Of a DNA stretch of 64,000 nt, positions 38,301 through 49,620 are shown piece by piece. Position 1 is the first letter of the stretch. Each line of letters begins with the position of its first letter. Under the pieces are notes generated by a model. It ran no database searches. It worked only from the letters and a program-made list of their open reading frames with translations, and was not told the DNA's origin. The position numbers and the translations under genes were made by a program. Origin of the DNA: Cyanophora paradoxa (taxonomy: Eukaryota > Glaucocystophyceae > Cyanophorales > Cyanophoraceae); NCBI GenBank assembly GCA_004431415.1, contig QPMI01000437.1, positions 124,001-188,000 of the forward strand, written 5' to 3'.

Positions 38301-39351
38301 AGGATTCGACCGAGGGCAAGTGCAAGCTGCGCAGATCCGGATCCGGAGTGAAACTCATGATATCGACCATTACCTCAATTTATGTAGTGATATATAGCGT
38401 CTGCTTATGCGGCTCGGCCTGGCACGCACCAAACGCCATATTAACCCACCACATGCCGTGCCAGTGCAAGCAGTCGTAGGCTGAAGCATATGTGCCGGTG
38501 CATTCTCGTGAGCCGGGACAGCTTCCTCCTGCATATTTGACTTCGTAAGCATTGAATCCCGAAATGTTGTGCCATGCCTGGTCCGACTCGTCGTAGATGC
38601 TGTGGTTTCCAAAGCCAGCGAATCCTTGGAGCTCGACCGGCACGGCCTGCGGCTGTCCACTTGCACTTTTGGACGCCCAGCTGCTTACTCCCTTCAAATT
38701 TGATATGTCTCCCACATAATCGCCGCGAACGTCAAAATCCTGGGAAATCCTCAGACGAGCGGCGCTCCGCTTGCGATCCGGAGCTTCAAACTTACACGGC
38801 CCGGAAAAGGGGTGAAGGAAGTGAACGCGAATTCGGTGGGCGCAAATCCTCTCACCTGCGCATGCAGAATACACAAAATGAGCTCACTCTTGAAATGGAT
38901 ATGTGGTCATATTAAGCAAGCGCGCCTCGCTGGGATCGGCAAGGACAACAGACGAGATGCACAGGCTTGCATCAAGGTCCCACTCGCACATCATCAACTC
39001 GCCGCCCCACGTGCGGCCGATGATGACGAGGCGGGGCGCGTTGTTCGCCACGGTCTCTGTCCCGAGGAAGGAAAGCTTGTCCACGAACAGAATGTCTCTG
39101 AACACCTGGATTCCAACCCTTTCCGAGTTGGCTGCACTCGAAGTGAGACGCATCATGATCATGAGTCATGATCACTTGCAATTCGAGCTAAAGAACGCAC
39201 TCTGACAGGATGCAGCACCAAAGAGCGACATGATCATGATCATGAGGAGGAAGCCAGCTACATGCATATGCATATGTACAGCGACAGCCAGCACCCTAGA
39301 CTTCAACGCGCCGTAGAATCGCGCGGGCGCTCGCTCAAATGAGGCATTCAT
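26385..39351 (-). CDS. Large secreted/membrane protein with signal peptide, cysteine-rich GCC2/GCC3-like repeats and several membrane segments
   Basis: The ATG at 39349-39351 opens 'MNASFERAPARFYGALKSRV' followed by a hydrophobic stretch ending 'SLFGAASCQSAF', a plausible signal peptide or anchor. The next exons encode an unrecognised ectodomain ('VFRDILFVDKLSFLGTE', 'GHSKHANESYTITE', 'YDWYDLTFKVAIHAWTW'). From about 34.8 to 29.5 kb, exons encode many Cys-rich repeats of the ephrin-receptor-like GCC2/GCC3 type, such as 'CPLGTYSKSPSQPCAPC', 'CPAGTYRNASMHSC' and 'CPTGTYNSGGGASLCTPC'. Then come hydrophobic segments: 'FMWVGIGVLIGVAMLALVFV' near 29.1 kb, 'YGGYFTIVAALAVAVA' near 28.85 kb, 'LKAVACAIAIYVWV' near 27.55 kb and 'LACLAIGAVLAAVVI' near 26.9 kb. 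The last exon ends at 26385-26387 after 'HRHASAAPEFDV'. It is probably a cell-surface receptor or adhesion protein; no kinase or protease domain was seen. Treating everything as one gene is an inference from strand, exon style and absence of other starts. Confidence 0.6.
26573..26790. repeat. Tandem repeat, 99-bp unit, about 2.2 copies
   Basis: Copies start at 26573, 26672 and 26771 (partial) with AGAGTTCAAAACTGAGGCT. Because 99 is a multiple of three, frames on both strands repeat the same 33-residue pattern, producing a spurious open frame. It lies between two coding exons of the large minus-strand gene, so it is most simply intronic. Confidence 0.85.
34254..34407. repeat. Tandem repeat, two 77-bp units, next to a purine-rich tract
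   Basis: Units start at 34254 and 34331 with GCAGAGACAGCGGCAG and differ at a few bases. Upstream, 34140-34215 is an almost pure purine tract on the plus strand. It lies in an intron of the large Cys-rich repeat gene, where the purine tract reads as polypyrimidine on the coding strand. Confidence 0.8.
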
Positions 39352-39994
39352 GAGCTCGAGCATATGCATGGACAATGGTTTCCGATCACACCCGTGCACA
39401 TGCGTACACGTACGCGTGGCATATGCATATGCATCACCATAACTCCGAACAAGCACGCTGCACGTCCTCCGCTGCATGCCGTATGCCGCTGCACGCCGCT
39501 ATACTATGATACGCGTACGTATACCGTAGTACCCTAGTACGTAACGCCGCTGCACGTCACGGCGTACTACGGTAGTGTGATCCGGCCGCCGGCGTCACAC
39601 GGTCAGCCCCTGAGCTCGAGCACACGCCGCGGCGCGCAGCGCCTCTAGATCTGCCGCTTACTAAGTTACTACTACTGTGACAAGGCTAGGCTAGGCTTGC
39701 CTATACTGTGTAGTCGCGCTAGCCGGCGTAGTCGCGCTAGCCGGCGTAGCCGCTGTCTGTGGCCCGCTGATCATGCCATGATGAGCTGCCGGAGCCTGCC
39801 GCAGTGCTGTGCTGCTGAGCCTGTGCAGCCTGCGTCGACTCGGCGACTCGGGCCTGCCAGGCTGATCACCGTGACACCGTCCGACGGTCGGATGATCATG
39901 GCATGATCGGATGAGTGATCCGATCATCGGACTCCGGGATGATCATCGGTCGACCGGCGGCGGGGCCTACTAGGCTAGTACCGTGTAATTATAA

Positions 39995-40220
39995 TACTTA
40001 ATTACTGCGCTGACATAACTACTGCGCTACCATATTACTGCGCTCTAAATTTTTATAACGCAGTAATTTGGTAGCGCAGTAAAGCGCGCGCGCCTACCGC
40101 AGAGTACCGCGCCAGTACCCAGGACGGGCGCAGAAAGTTTAGAACGCAGTAATTTGGTGACGCAGTAAAGCGCCTACCGGCGCAGAAATTTTAGAACGCA
40201 GTGATTTGTGGCGCAGTAAA
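39995..40220. repeat. CGCAGTAA palindromic repeat cluster
   Basis: TTACTGCGCTACCATATTAC (near 40021) is followed at once by its near reverse complement GTAATTTGGTAGCGCAGTAA (near 40063). Two further direct copies of the TTTAGAACGCAGT...GCGCAGTAA segment lie near 40137 and 40189. The whole block is framed by TTACTGCG and CGCAGTAA ends, like a small foldback or MITE-type element. Confidence 0.7.
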
Positions 40221-40268
40221 TAAGTGTTACACGGTATATACTGGTATACCGTACGGCGTACGTACAGT

Positions 40269-40802
40269 ACTAGTGGCCACTAGGGCTGCGCCCAGTGAGG
40301 TCCGCGGGCTCACTTTGTGAGTGAGCTTTTTGCGTCCCACTCACTCAGTCACTGTAGTGAGCAGCGGGTACGTTTTCGTATACGCGAAAAACGACCTAAA
40401 ACGACCTAAAACGACCCAGATTTTGCCGTGTTTTCAGGCGCTTCGTGCCGTAACTGCCAGCTGTTTCCGCGGGCTTCTAAAATGTCGAGACTCTGAGAGG
40501 TCGTTTCGAATCTCAAATTGGTCATGGTCAGCATCGCGCGCGGTGCTGCTAGCGCTACGCTCAGCGGCTATGCGCATGTAGATCTGACTCAAAAGTACCC
40601 CCGGCCCAAATCGTTAGGTGGGGCGCCTGGGTCGTGATTTCATGGCGCCAGATACCCCCCCGCGCGGCGCGGGCTGAGGTCTGGCTCACTCGCCCCATAC
40701 ATTTTTCTTTGTACGAGTGAGCCAAAATCCTCACTCAGTGAGTGGAGTGAGACCCTCGACCCTCCACTGATCTCACTGGACCCAGCCCTAGTGGCCACTG
40801 GC
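40269..40802. mobile_element. MITE-like element, about 530 bp, with terminal inverted repeats
   Basis: The left end (40269-40301, CTAGTGGCCACTAGGGCTGC...) and right end (40770-40802, ...CAGCCCTAGTGGCCACTGG) are inverted copies over about 33 bp with a few mismatches. Both contain the palindrome GTGGCCAC. Subterminal GTGAGTGAGC and GAGTGAGCC motifs are also inverted. No transposase frame is present, so the element would be non-autonomous. Confidence 0.75.
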
Positions 40803-40914
40803 CAGTGGTACACTGTCGTACAGTAATTATGAACGGGCCTACGTATACGTACTAGACCACCAGTACCGGTATACGGTATACCGGAGTACTACCCGGGACC
40901 GCCGCCGGTTAGGG

Positions 40915-41330
40915 TTGCCGTGTCCATGGACATGTCAATCAACCCGGTGGACATGGACATTCGGACACAGACATGTCCGCCGACATGTCCGCCGACATTG
41001 AATATTAAATTTAATTTAATTAAATTAAATTCCAAAAGTGAGGTGGCGGGGCAGCTTGGGCGAGGCCCCCGGCGACTCCCCGCTGCCCCCCGCCGCTTCC
41101 TGAGCACCAGAAACATGCTGCTAACGTTTGCAGTGTTCTGCTAGAGTGTTTTAAACATGATTTGCACGCGTTTTGGCCTGTTTAGAGGGGTATCCCCCTA
41201 ATGTCCACGGACATGTCCACCCGGACCCACCGACATTGACACGACATGTCCGCGGACATGGACATGTCAATGTCCGCGGACATCGGACACGTCAATGTCC
41301 GCGGACATCGGACAATGTCCGCCGGGCCGG
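40915..41330. repeat. GGACATGTCC repeat element with inverted arms
   Basis: The left block (40918-41000) and right block (41198-41325) are built from GACATGTCC, GTCCGCGGACAT and CAATGTCCGCGGACATCGGA units. The right block includes two near-tandem 25-bp units near 41268-41318. The blocks can pair with each other and with themselves. An AT-rich TTTAATTTAATTAAATT core follows the left block. Confidence 0.65.
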
Positions 41331-43376
41331 CCCGCGGCCGCCGCGCCGGCGCCGGCGCCGCGGCGGCCGCCGGCGTCACGTCCGACCGTCACGGCGTCAC
41401 CATGACGGCGTCACGTCCGACCGTCGGACGGTCAGCATTGACTCAGCAATGACTCAGCACAATGTCATTGCTGACACGTGTCAGCAACTTGGCAATGCCA
41501 GTGGTCGATCAGCATCGATCGGTCGACGTCACCGCGGCCGTCAACGTCGACTCGGCGACGAGTCGGCGTCGAGTGACTCGAGTCGGCGACTCGGCGTCGT
41601 CGACGTCATGCGCCGGTTTCTCGCATTTTAATAATTTTTCGGTGTCCGACGGTCACGCGCCGCGGAATGGGCGGCGAATCGATATCGCCGGCGATTCGGT
41701 GGAATCGGTCACCGCCGACTCGCGCCGAGTCGGCGCCGACTCACCGGCCGGCGGGTGCTGATCATGATATGGCCGGGCCCAGGCCGGCGCGGCCCGCGGG
41801 GGGTTAACTTCAAGCCTGGCACTGCGGCAAGGCTTGAACGTTCAACGGTTAGAGCCTTATCACTGATCATGAGTAGCTAGTCACTGCAGCTGAGTCATAA
41901 GGCTAGGCCGGCCGGCCAGCTGGTCGACCAGACCGTTAACTTAGTAAATGGGACTGCATGGGACTGAAAGCCAGACACGGTAGACCGCATTTTAAGACAT
42001 ATGCATAGGAGCTATAATTTGTTTTTGACAAAAAAAAATACAGCAGATGCCAGATAGTCACAAAAATACAGAGTCAAGAACGATCACGGTACGGTAAGGG
42101 GCACGAGCATGAGAACGCAGAGAATAAGGAGAACGAGTACGAGGCCTAGGAGAAGTAGTAGCGATAGCTATAGAAGGACGCAAAGACATCGATGCAGCAA
42201 CACTAGTCTATACTAGTCACACTCAGGTCACACTAGAACGACGAGGAGCACGAGGGCGCAGTAAATAAGGAGAGCGAGCACGAGGGACTACAGTCGAAGA
42301 TCCAGACCCAGAGATCGAAGACACAAAAGTACTAGTCACACTAAGTCGAGATTGCGGAATCTGTAAAGCAATATTAATGGACGGCTGAAGACTAATCTGA
42401 GGTACCGGGGACGCCACCGGGGAAGCGGCATTACTAGTATCAGAGGAGGGGCGAAACGCAGGCCAGTAGTGGCAGAGAAAGTAGACGATGGGGCTGAACC
42501 AGGCGGGAGAGGCAAATTTAAAGATAGCGAAGTAGAAAGAAGCTTAAGAGAAGGGTACACACGAGGAACGCCACCATACACAAAATACTCGCTGCCATAA
42601 TCAATACGATCTGACGGTCGCGATCGCTGGAGGTATACGTAAAGAGACGGAACTGCCTGAGGACTAACAGTGAGAGATGGGGGAGGAAGAGGCAGAGCTA
42701 ACGGCAAAGGGAAAGGAATCAAAGGCACAGGCCTAGGGAAGGCATGGAACACACGAGGAACTGGGAGGTGGAGGGGGCCAGTGGTCCTAACTCCACCAGG
42801 AGGTGACGGCAAACAACTGCAGGTAAACTACGTGGAGGTGAAGCGAAGATTGACACAAGACTATCATGAATCAAAGGGGGCCATGCAGGAACCGGTGGAG
42901 CTATAATTATCGCAGCACTAATTATATATGATATAAAGTTAGCGTCCTTTCAAATTTAGTAATGTGTGCGTGCGATTTAAAGAAACGCCGTGACGCACGA
43001 ATTTTGGTACCGCACTACCGGTAATATCGATATCATGCGCGCGCGCGCGCACTGTTGTTGTGTTACACGGTAGATGAGAGTCATGAGACTAGATTTAGAC
43101 CAAACTACTAGTATTGATAGTTCCAAAGCCCCAGGCCTGCCGCGGCCTGCGGCCCCAGGCTGCGGGCCGCGGCCCGCCATCATCAGCGCCATGCAGTGCT
43201 CAAGCTCAGGGATGCCTGTCTTGTTCTGCTGACATTCTACTAGACAATCGATCCGAGGCACAAGGAGCGGACCGGGGAACGAGGCCAGGGGACCGGAATC
43301 ACCGGATGGGGGCGGGTGCAAGAGGGGCATCGATGGAAGGCGGTGGGGGCTGGGGGATCGGAGGGCGGGGGGCGGG

Positions 43377-46300
43377 CTAGCGGATGAAGCGGGCGATGTC
43401 CTGGACGGGGAGGGAGTCCCAGAGGGCAGTCTTGCGGGCGTACTCCTCGCAGCAGGGCGTCGCCGAGCCGGGGTCCTTGGGGCGGTGCGACTTGAGGAAC
43501 GCGATGAGGTCGCAGCACTCGGAGAAGGACTGCAGGCGCTGCCCGTACTTGGCGGCCAGCGCCGCCAGCTTGCCCCTGTACGCCGGGTTGTGTGCCTTGA
43601 GGTAAAGCGCCAGGAACTTGAGTGCCGAGTCGCGGGGGGAGAGCCCCGGGTACTTGGGCTTGCGCAGGCCCACGTCCACCAGGCCGCGGCAGATCGGCTG
43701 GACGACCGTTGCCTCCAGGAACCCCAGGTCGGGCAGGTTCACCGTCGGGATCGTCTGCTTCACCGGCGGCAGCTTCATCGGCAGCCGAAGGCCTGCGGGG
43801 GCGGGCAGGCGTGAGCAAGCGAGCGAGCGGCGGGGCGTTCAGGGGAGAAGCCACGACGCACCGATATATTTCCAGGGCTTGCGCATGAACCGCTCCAGGC
43901 GCTCGGCGGTCGCGAAGCTGTAGAGGGTCTCGCTGTTCCCGTACTCCGCAACCAGGGTACGCTCGCCCGGCACCAGCTCGTAGCGGTACCCCCGCGCCGT
44001 GAGCTCCTCCGCCATCGTCACGGGGCAGTACCCCCCGTACTGGAAGGTCTTGAACTGGTGGCGGCCGGGGCGGGGCGGGCCGGCCGGCATGAGCGCCCGG
44101 CACTCGGCGGCGGTGAGGCGGCGGGGCAGGATCTTGGGGAGGTCCTTGGCCTCGTCGGCGTAGCGGGCGGGCCGGGCGAGGAACGCCTCCAGCTCGGCCG
44201 GGCCGGCCATCACGTAGTAGAAGCCGCGGTACTCGGCCGCGCACCCCTGCAGCGGCTGCGCCTGGCGGCAGTCCACCAGCTCCGTCCGGTCCGCCCACGC
44301 CACCGGGCAGTACGTCCCGAAGCGGCCGAGCAGGGCCCCGAACTGGGCGGCGGGGATGCCGAGCCCGGCGACCGCCGCGGCGCCGCCCGAGAGGCGCGCC
44401 GCCTCGTGCAGCTTGCGCCGCCGCAGCGCGTCGGCCGCCCGCTGCGCCGCGCGCTCCGCGAGGTACCACTTGGAGCGGTCGCCGGGGAGGGCCAGGACGT
44501 TCGAGCGGAGTCGGGCGTTCAGCTCCGTCGCGGCGCGCAGCTGCGGCCGCGAGCGCTCGTACGCCGCGTGCACGAAGGCCTCCAGGTCGCCCGTCGCCGC
44601 CAGCCGCTCCCGCGCCGACGTGAGCGCCGCCCGCGCCCGCGCCGCGCAGTGCTCCTCCGAGAGCTCGATCGAGAAGAGGGCCTGCGAACCGAGTCAGAAG
44701 CCGCGAAGCAGAGCCGAGCCGAGCGTAGCCTCGGGCGCACGTGGAGGGGGAGGGAGGCGGCCTCGAGGAGCTTGGCGTGCTCGGCGGTGGCGGGGAAGCC
44801 GTCGAGGAGGACGCCCCTGCGCCGCCCCGCCGCGCTCTCCACGCAGCCGCGCACGCACTCCAGCACCAGCTCGTCCGGCACCGTCGTCGGGCCCTGCTCC
44901 GCGCCGCTTAAGATTACGGCTAAAGCTCGAGATTATGATCGGGACGCACGGAGGTGAGGGCGGCCTGGATGCGGCGGCCGAGGCCGCGCCCGGCCGCGAC
45001 GGCGGCCTCCAGCGCCTCGGGGACCGAGACCCGCACGAGGTCGAGCTCCCGGGCGATGCGCGCGGCCAGCTCCGTGCGGCCCGACTTGGGCGGCCCGACG
45101 ACGGCGAAGAGCGCGGGGACGTCCGGGAGGGGCGCCGGCCCGCGCGCGTACTTGGGCGGGTCGGCGAGGAACTTCTCGACGTTCGCCTTGGAGGAGAGGT
45201 AGTAGACGTGGTGCCTGTAGAGCACGGGCAGCCGCTGGGCGTCCGCCGGCGCCACGTACGGCTCGCCGGCCTCCAGGAGCCGCACGGGGTCGCGGGGGCC
45301 GAACTTGGACTCAGTCGCGTGGCGGCCCTCCACGAGCGCCTCGGCGGCCTTGGCGTCGAGGGGCACGGCCGTCGCGAAGAAGGCCCCGCGGCCGGCCAGG
45401 ATCCCCTTCAGGATGCTCCGCAGCTCGCGGTAGACGCGCGGAGCCGGCTCCGTCGCGTCCACCTCGTGCAGCTTGACCTGCAGGCCCTTGTACGCCTCCG
45501 TCGCCGCCTCGACCGCCTCCCGCCCCTTGCCATTCGCCTCCCGGATCTCGTCCTTCATCTTCTCCTCCTTCTCCGCCTTCTCGCCCGCGATCCGCTCCCG
45601 CTGTGCCTCCGCCTCCTCCTCCTCCTCCTCCTCGCCGCCCTCCTCCGGCTCCTCGCCCCCCTCCTCCTCCGGGGGCGGCTCGGCGCCCTCCTCCTCCGCC
45701 TTGCGGGCCGCCTCCGCGCGCTCCGCCTTCCTTCGGGCCCGGGCGGCCGCCTTCTCGGCCTTGGCGCGCTCCTTGGCGGCCTTCTCCGCCGCCGCGAGCT
45801 CCTCGACGGTCGGGAGGGGCTTGAAGGCCCGCTCGACGGCCTTGTCGTCGCTGAACTCGAAGGTTATCACGGCCTCCGGCAGTGTCTTCTTGTCCTTCAG
45901 GAGGGCCACGAGCCCCGGCGAGAGCGCCTCGCCCTCCACGAGCACGCCGGCCCCGCGGGCGCCGGCCGGCGCCCCCAGCAGCGCCCGCACGGCCCGCCGC
46001 AGCGCCTCCGCGACCGCCGCATCGTCCCCGCCGGCCTCCCCCTCACCGCCCTCCTTCTCCTTCTCCTTGTCGGCGTCGTCGCCGGAGGCGGCGGAGGCGG
46101 GCGCCTCGCTGTCGTGGAAGTGGAGCGCGGCGGCGAGCGGCAGGACGTCCGCCTCGAGGCTGATGTAGTGGAGGCCGAGCTCGGCCGCCACGCGCCGCAC
46201 CGCCGTCGTCTTGCCGGCCCCCTTCGGCCCCTGCACGACGAGCACCGGGGGCGGAGCCACCGGCTCCTCCTTCGGGATGTACCGCCTGCGCCCGCGCGGG

Positions 46301-49300
46301 TCAAACGAGACAGGCGGAGTGGTTTCTTATTCGTGCGCACGTGGGGTGGGCGAGGAAGGCGTCGCGGTCGGCCTCGGTGGCGAAGGCGTAGGTGGCCGGC
46401 CCGTACGTCGCGACGATCTCGGGGTTCGCGGGGGCCAGCACGCCCTCGTCCACGGCCGAGACGGGGCACCAGCGGCCCCAGTCGCTGCTCGTCGCCAGCT
46501 TCGCCTCCGCCTCGGAGAGGAGCGCCGCGTCCAGCTTGGCCGGGCGCAGGGCGAAGGGGTCCAGGGCGAGGCGGACGCGCTCCCAGACCTCGTCCACCGT
46601 CCCGTTGCACGAGACGGGGGCGACCCGCACGCCGGCCGCCTCCGCCGCCGCCAGCAGCGTCGGGCTCGCCGCATCCCACTCCGCGAGGTGGTCCGCCAGC
46701 GTCTTGACCTTCTCCACCGCCTCGACGACCTCTGACTCCATGCTCTCCCCGGTCCCCGTCGCCCCGAGGCCCGCCTCGCTATCCGCCGCCGCCGACGCGG
46801 CCGGCGCCGCGGCGCCCAGCGAGGCTGCCGAGGGCGACGCCGAGGGCGCGGCGGCCGCCGGCGGGGTCGCCGCGCGCTCCTCCCCTTCCGCCGCCGGCTC
46901 CGCCGCCGCCGCCGCCGCCGTGGCCGACGCCGCCGCCGACGCCGTCGGCGAAGAGGCGCGCGCCAGCTGCTCCGAGGAGGAGGCCGGGGCCGGCGGCGGG
47001 GGCGGGGGCGGGGGCGGGGGCGGGGCCCGCCGCAGCAGCTCCTCGCCGCCCGACTCGTCGCTGAGGAGGAGGACGACGTCGGGCAGGAGGCCGGCATCCT
47101 TGAAGGCCTCCCACTGCGCCGCCGTCCGCGGGAAGCCGTCCAGGAGGTACCCGATCTTGGGCGGCTCCGGCGCCGCCGGCTTCGCAGCCTCGTCCTCGCC
47201 CTCCTTGGCCTCGCCCTCCTCCGCGGGGGGCGGCGCCGCCTCCGCCGGCGCCTCGCCCTCGCCCGGCGCGGCCGGGGCGGGCGGCTTGGGCGGGAGCACG
47301 AGCTCCGCGATGATGGCCGCCAGGTCAGCCTCCGTCGGCGTGCGCGGCGGCTCCGGCGCCACCGGCGGCACGGGCGGCGGCGGGTACTCGATCGGCTCCG
47401 CCGGCGCCGGCGCCTCGCCCTCGCCCTCGGCGGGGGCGCCCTCGGCCCCTCGCCGCCCTCCGCCGGGGCGGCGCCCGGCGCGCCCTCCTCGCCCGCCGGC
47501 GGGGCCTCCGGCGGCGGTGCAGCCGCCTCGCCGTCAGCTGGCGCGGCCTCGGGCCGGGGCGAAGTCCGCGGCGAGGTCCGGGCGGCGGCGGCGCCCTCCT
47601 CGCCGCCGGCCGCGGCCGCGCCCTCTCCGCCCTCGGCCGGGGCCCCCTCGGCGCCCTCGGCCGCCGGCTCGCCGCCCTCGGCGCCCTCGGCGGGGGCCTC
47701 CCCCTCGGCGCCCTCCTCCTTGGGCGGGGGCGGGGGTACGTAGGCCGCCAGCGCCGCCTCGTACTCCTTCATCGCCGCCTCGTACGCCTCCATCGCCTTC
47801 CTGTGCGCCTCCGCGATGCGCGCCTCGGCCAGCGCCCACGGGTCCAGCTTCTGGATGCCGTACTCGGCGAGGACCAGCCCGCCCTGCGTCGTCTTGCCGG
47901 CCAGCGGAGGTCCGACGAAGAGGACCCGGAGGCTCTTGGGCGGCCGCGGCGCCTCCCGGAGGTACGCGTGCGGGTCCGCCTCGAACTTCTTGCCCGCCTC
48001 CTCGGAGCTCAGGAGGTACACGCGGCCCTGCGAGCGCGCGCGCTTGAACAAAACGAGGGAAGGAGCGAGAGCAAGCAGAAAGACGTACCCGGTAGGCGTA
48101 GGCGAGCTTGGGGTCGCCCTGCACGAGGGCCGCCCGCTCCTTGAGGGCCACGGGGCAGTGCGTGCCCCACGGCGAGAGGCTCCGGAAGGCGGTGCCCGCC
48201 TCCTCGGGCAGCGCCGCCGTTTTCAGGAACTTGAGGGCAGAGGGGAGGTCCCCGTCGGGCGCCTCTGGGAGCCGCACGGGCGCCGCCAGCCGCCGCCTCG
48301 CGAGGCCGAGCCGCTCCATCACGCAGGCGAAGACCTGCGGGAGGGCGTGAGCCGCGAAGCGGGCGGGCGGGCGGGCGGGCGGGCGGGTCGGGAGGAAAAA
48401 AAAGGCGCACGTCCTCGGGGGGCTGCGCGGCGTCGACCACCGCGAGGCGGTCCGAGGCGTACGCCTGCTTGAGGGGCTCGAGCTGCGCCGCGTGGTGCCG
48501 CTGGTACGCCTCCAGCCGCGCCCGCACCGCCGCCTCCAGGTCCTGCGGCCGCGCCACCAGCCTGCCCATGGCCAGAAGCGACCGTAAGCAAAGCAAAGCA
48601 AAGCGAAGCAAAGACTTCTCTAATAAGATCTTTAAACTGCAATCCCTAATCTCTTATTCAAGCGATCTTTGGTGGCGGCGAGGCGCTGCGCTTCGGGTCC
48701 GCTTCGCTTCGTTCGCACCGGGCGATCATCTCGGGCGTCGGGGCCCCCTTCATCTCCCGCTTCGTCGGCTGGCCCTCGGGCACCTCCTCGCCGCCCTCCT
48801 CCTCCTCCTCCTGCTCGGCCCCGCCCTCGCCGCCCTCGCCGCCCTCCTTCTCGCCGCCCTCGCCGCCCTCGGCCCCCTCCTCGCCCTCCTCCTCCTCCTC
48901 CCCCTCGTCCTCCTCGTCCAGCTCGGTGCCCTCCGCCTCGGCCTTGGCGCGGCGCAGGGCCCGAAGCCGCCTTTTCTCCGCGGCCGCCGCCTTCGCCGCC
49001 GCCGCCGCCTCCTCCGCGTCCCGCTCGCGCTGCGTCCGGACGAGCCGCAGCTTGGTCTTGGCCTGCAGCTTGGCGTCGCAGTCGGCGGCGGTGAGGAGGC
49101 GCCCCGTCTTCGGGTCGACGCGCGTTCCCGCGATCCGCGCGAGGAGCTCGTCGTGCGGGTGCTCGAGGTCGACGAAGTACTCGGGGTACGGCAAATCGCT
49201 CGCCCGCAGGTACCCCATCGCCGAGGCCGTACCCGGGAAGCCGTCGAGGACGTACCCGTGGAACCGCGCCTTCTCCGAGTGCAGCGCGGCGTCCACGGCC

Positions 49301-49620
49301 CTTAGGACGAGCTCCTCGGGGACCTCCTTCCCGGCCCGCATCAGCGCCGCCGCCTCCTTCCCGAGGGGCGTCTTGCCCGCCACCTCCTCCGCGATCAGCG
49401 CGCCCGGCTCGATGTGGACGAGCCCGAGGGCCTTGGCGAGCGCGGCGGAGAGGGCGGTTTTCCCGCAGGCCGGCGGCCCCGCCACGATGATGCTCGGCGG
49501 CGGGCGCCGCTGGAGCACGACGGCCTCCTCTTCCGCCGCGTAGCGGTCGCCGAGGTCTTCCACCGTCGTGTCGCGGGGCGGGACCAGAGGCTTCGTCGCC
49601 TGTGCGTGTGCGTGCCTTAG
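43377..49620 (-). CDS. Multidomain adenylate kinase, AK9/axonemal type (four nucleotide-kinase units, multi-exon)
   Basis: Exons join in phase from about 49.60 to 43.38 kb. Four P-loops are visible: GPPACGKTA (near 49465), GPPLAGKTTQ (near 47890), GPKGAGKTT (near 46215) and GPPKSGRTE (near 45085). The NMP-binding signature appears as 'VLDGFPGTAS', 'LLDGFPRTAAQW' and 'LLDGFPATAEH'. Lid and core remnants include 'ARLVARPQDLEAAVRARLEA' across the 48.72-48.57 kb intron. Between kinase units a recurring module reads 'WG.YCPV....Y.G..Y.....E..F...P..Y', at least four clear copies ('SPWGTHCPVALKE', 'SDWGRWCPVSAVDE', 'GRFGTYCPVAWAD', 'FQYGGYCPVTMAEEL'). This layout matches AK9-type and flagellar nucleoside kinases, which transfer phosphate between NTPs and NMPs, plausibly in the axoneme. 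Oddities: one base seems missing near 47445-47449, and no ATG precedes the first kinase exon, so the protein probably continues from the EF-hand part upstream. Confidence 0.8.

Larger units (their letters stand above)
39352..43376. other. Long intergenic region dense in inverted repeats, no supported gene
   Basis: This 4-kb interval separates the 5' end of the Cys-rich gene from the 3' end of the adenylate kinase gene. It holds several repeat elements, listed separately, and many short palindromes. A minus-strand open frame at 42336-42812 is Pro/Leu/Ser-rich with no domain I recognise; it could be a decayed element. Two similar segments of about 48 bp (near 42085-42135 and 42235-42285) suggest local duplication. 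Confidence 0.6.

Noticed and set aside
42336-42812. Minus-strand 158-codon frame as a retrotransposon gag/pol fragment
   Set aside because: Pro/Leu/Ser-rich composition only. No protease, reverse transcriptase or integrase motif and no LTR pair could be seen.
48570-48725. A 33-nt intron or gene end after 'SPPPKIA' in the adenylate kinase
   Set aside because: A longer intron ending at the CATGGGCAG acceptor gives a continuous kinase lid sequence, 'MIARLVARPQDLEAAV', in phase.
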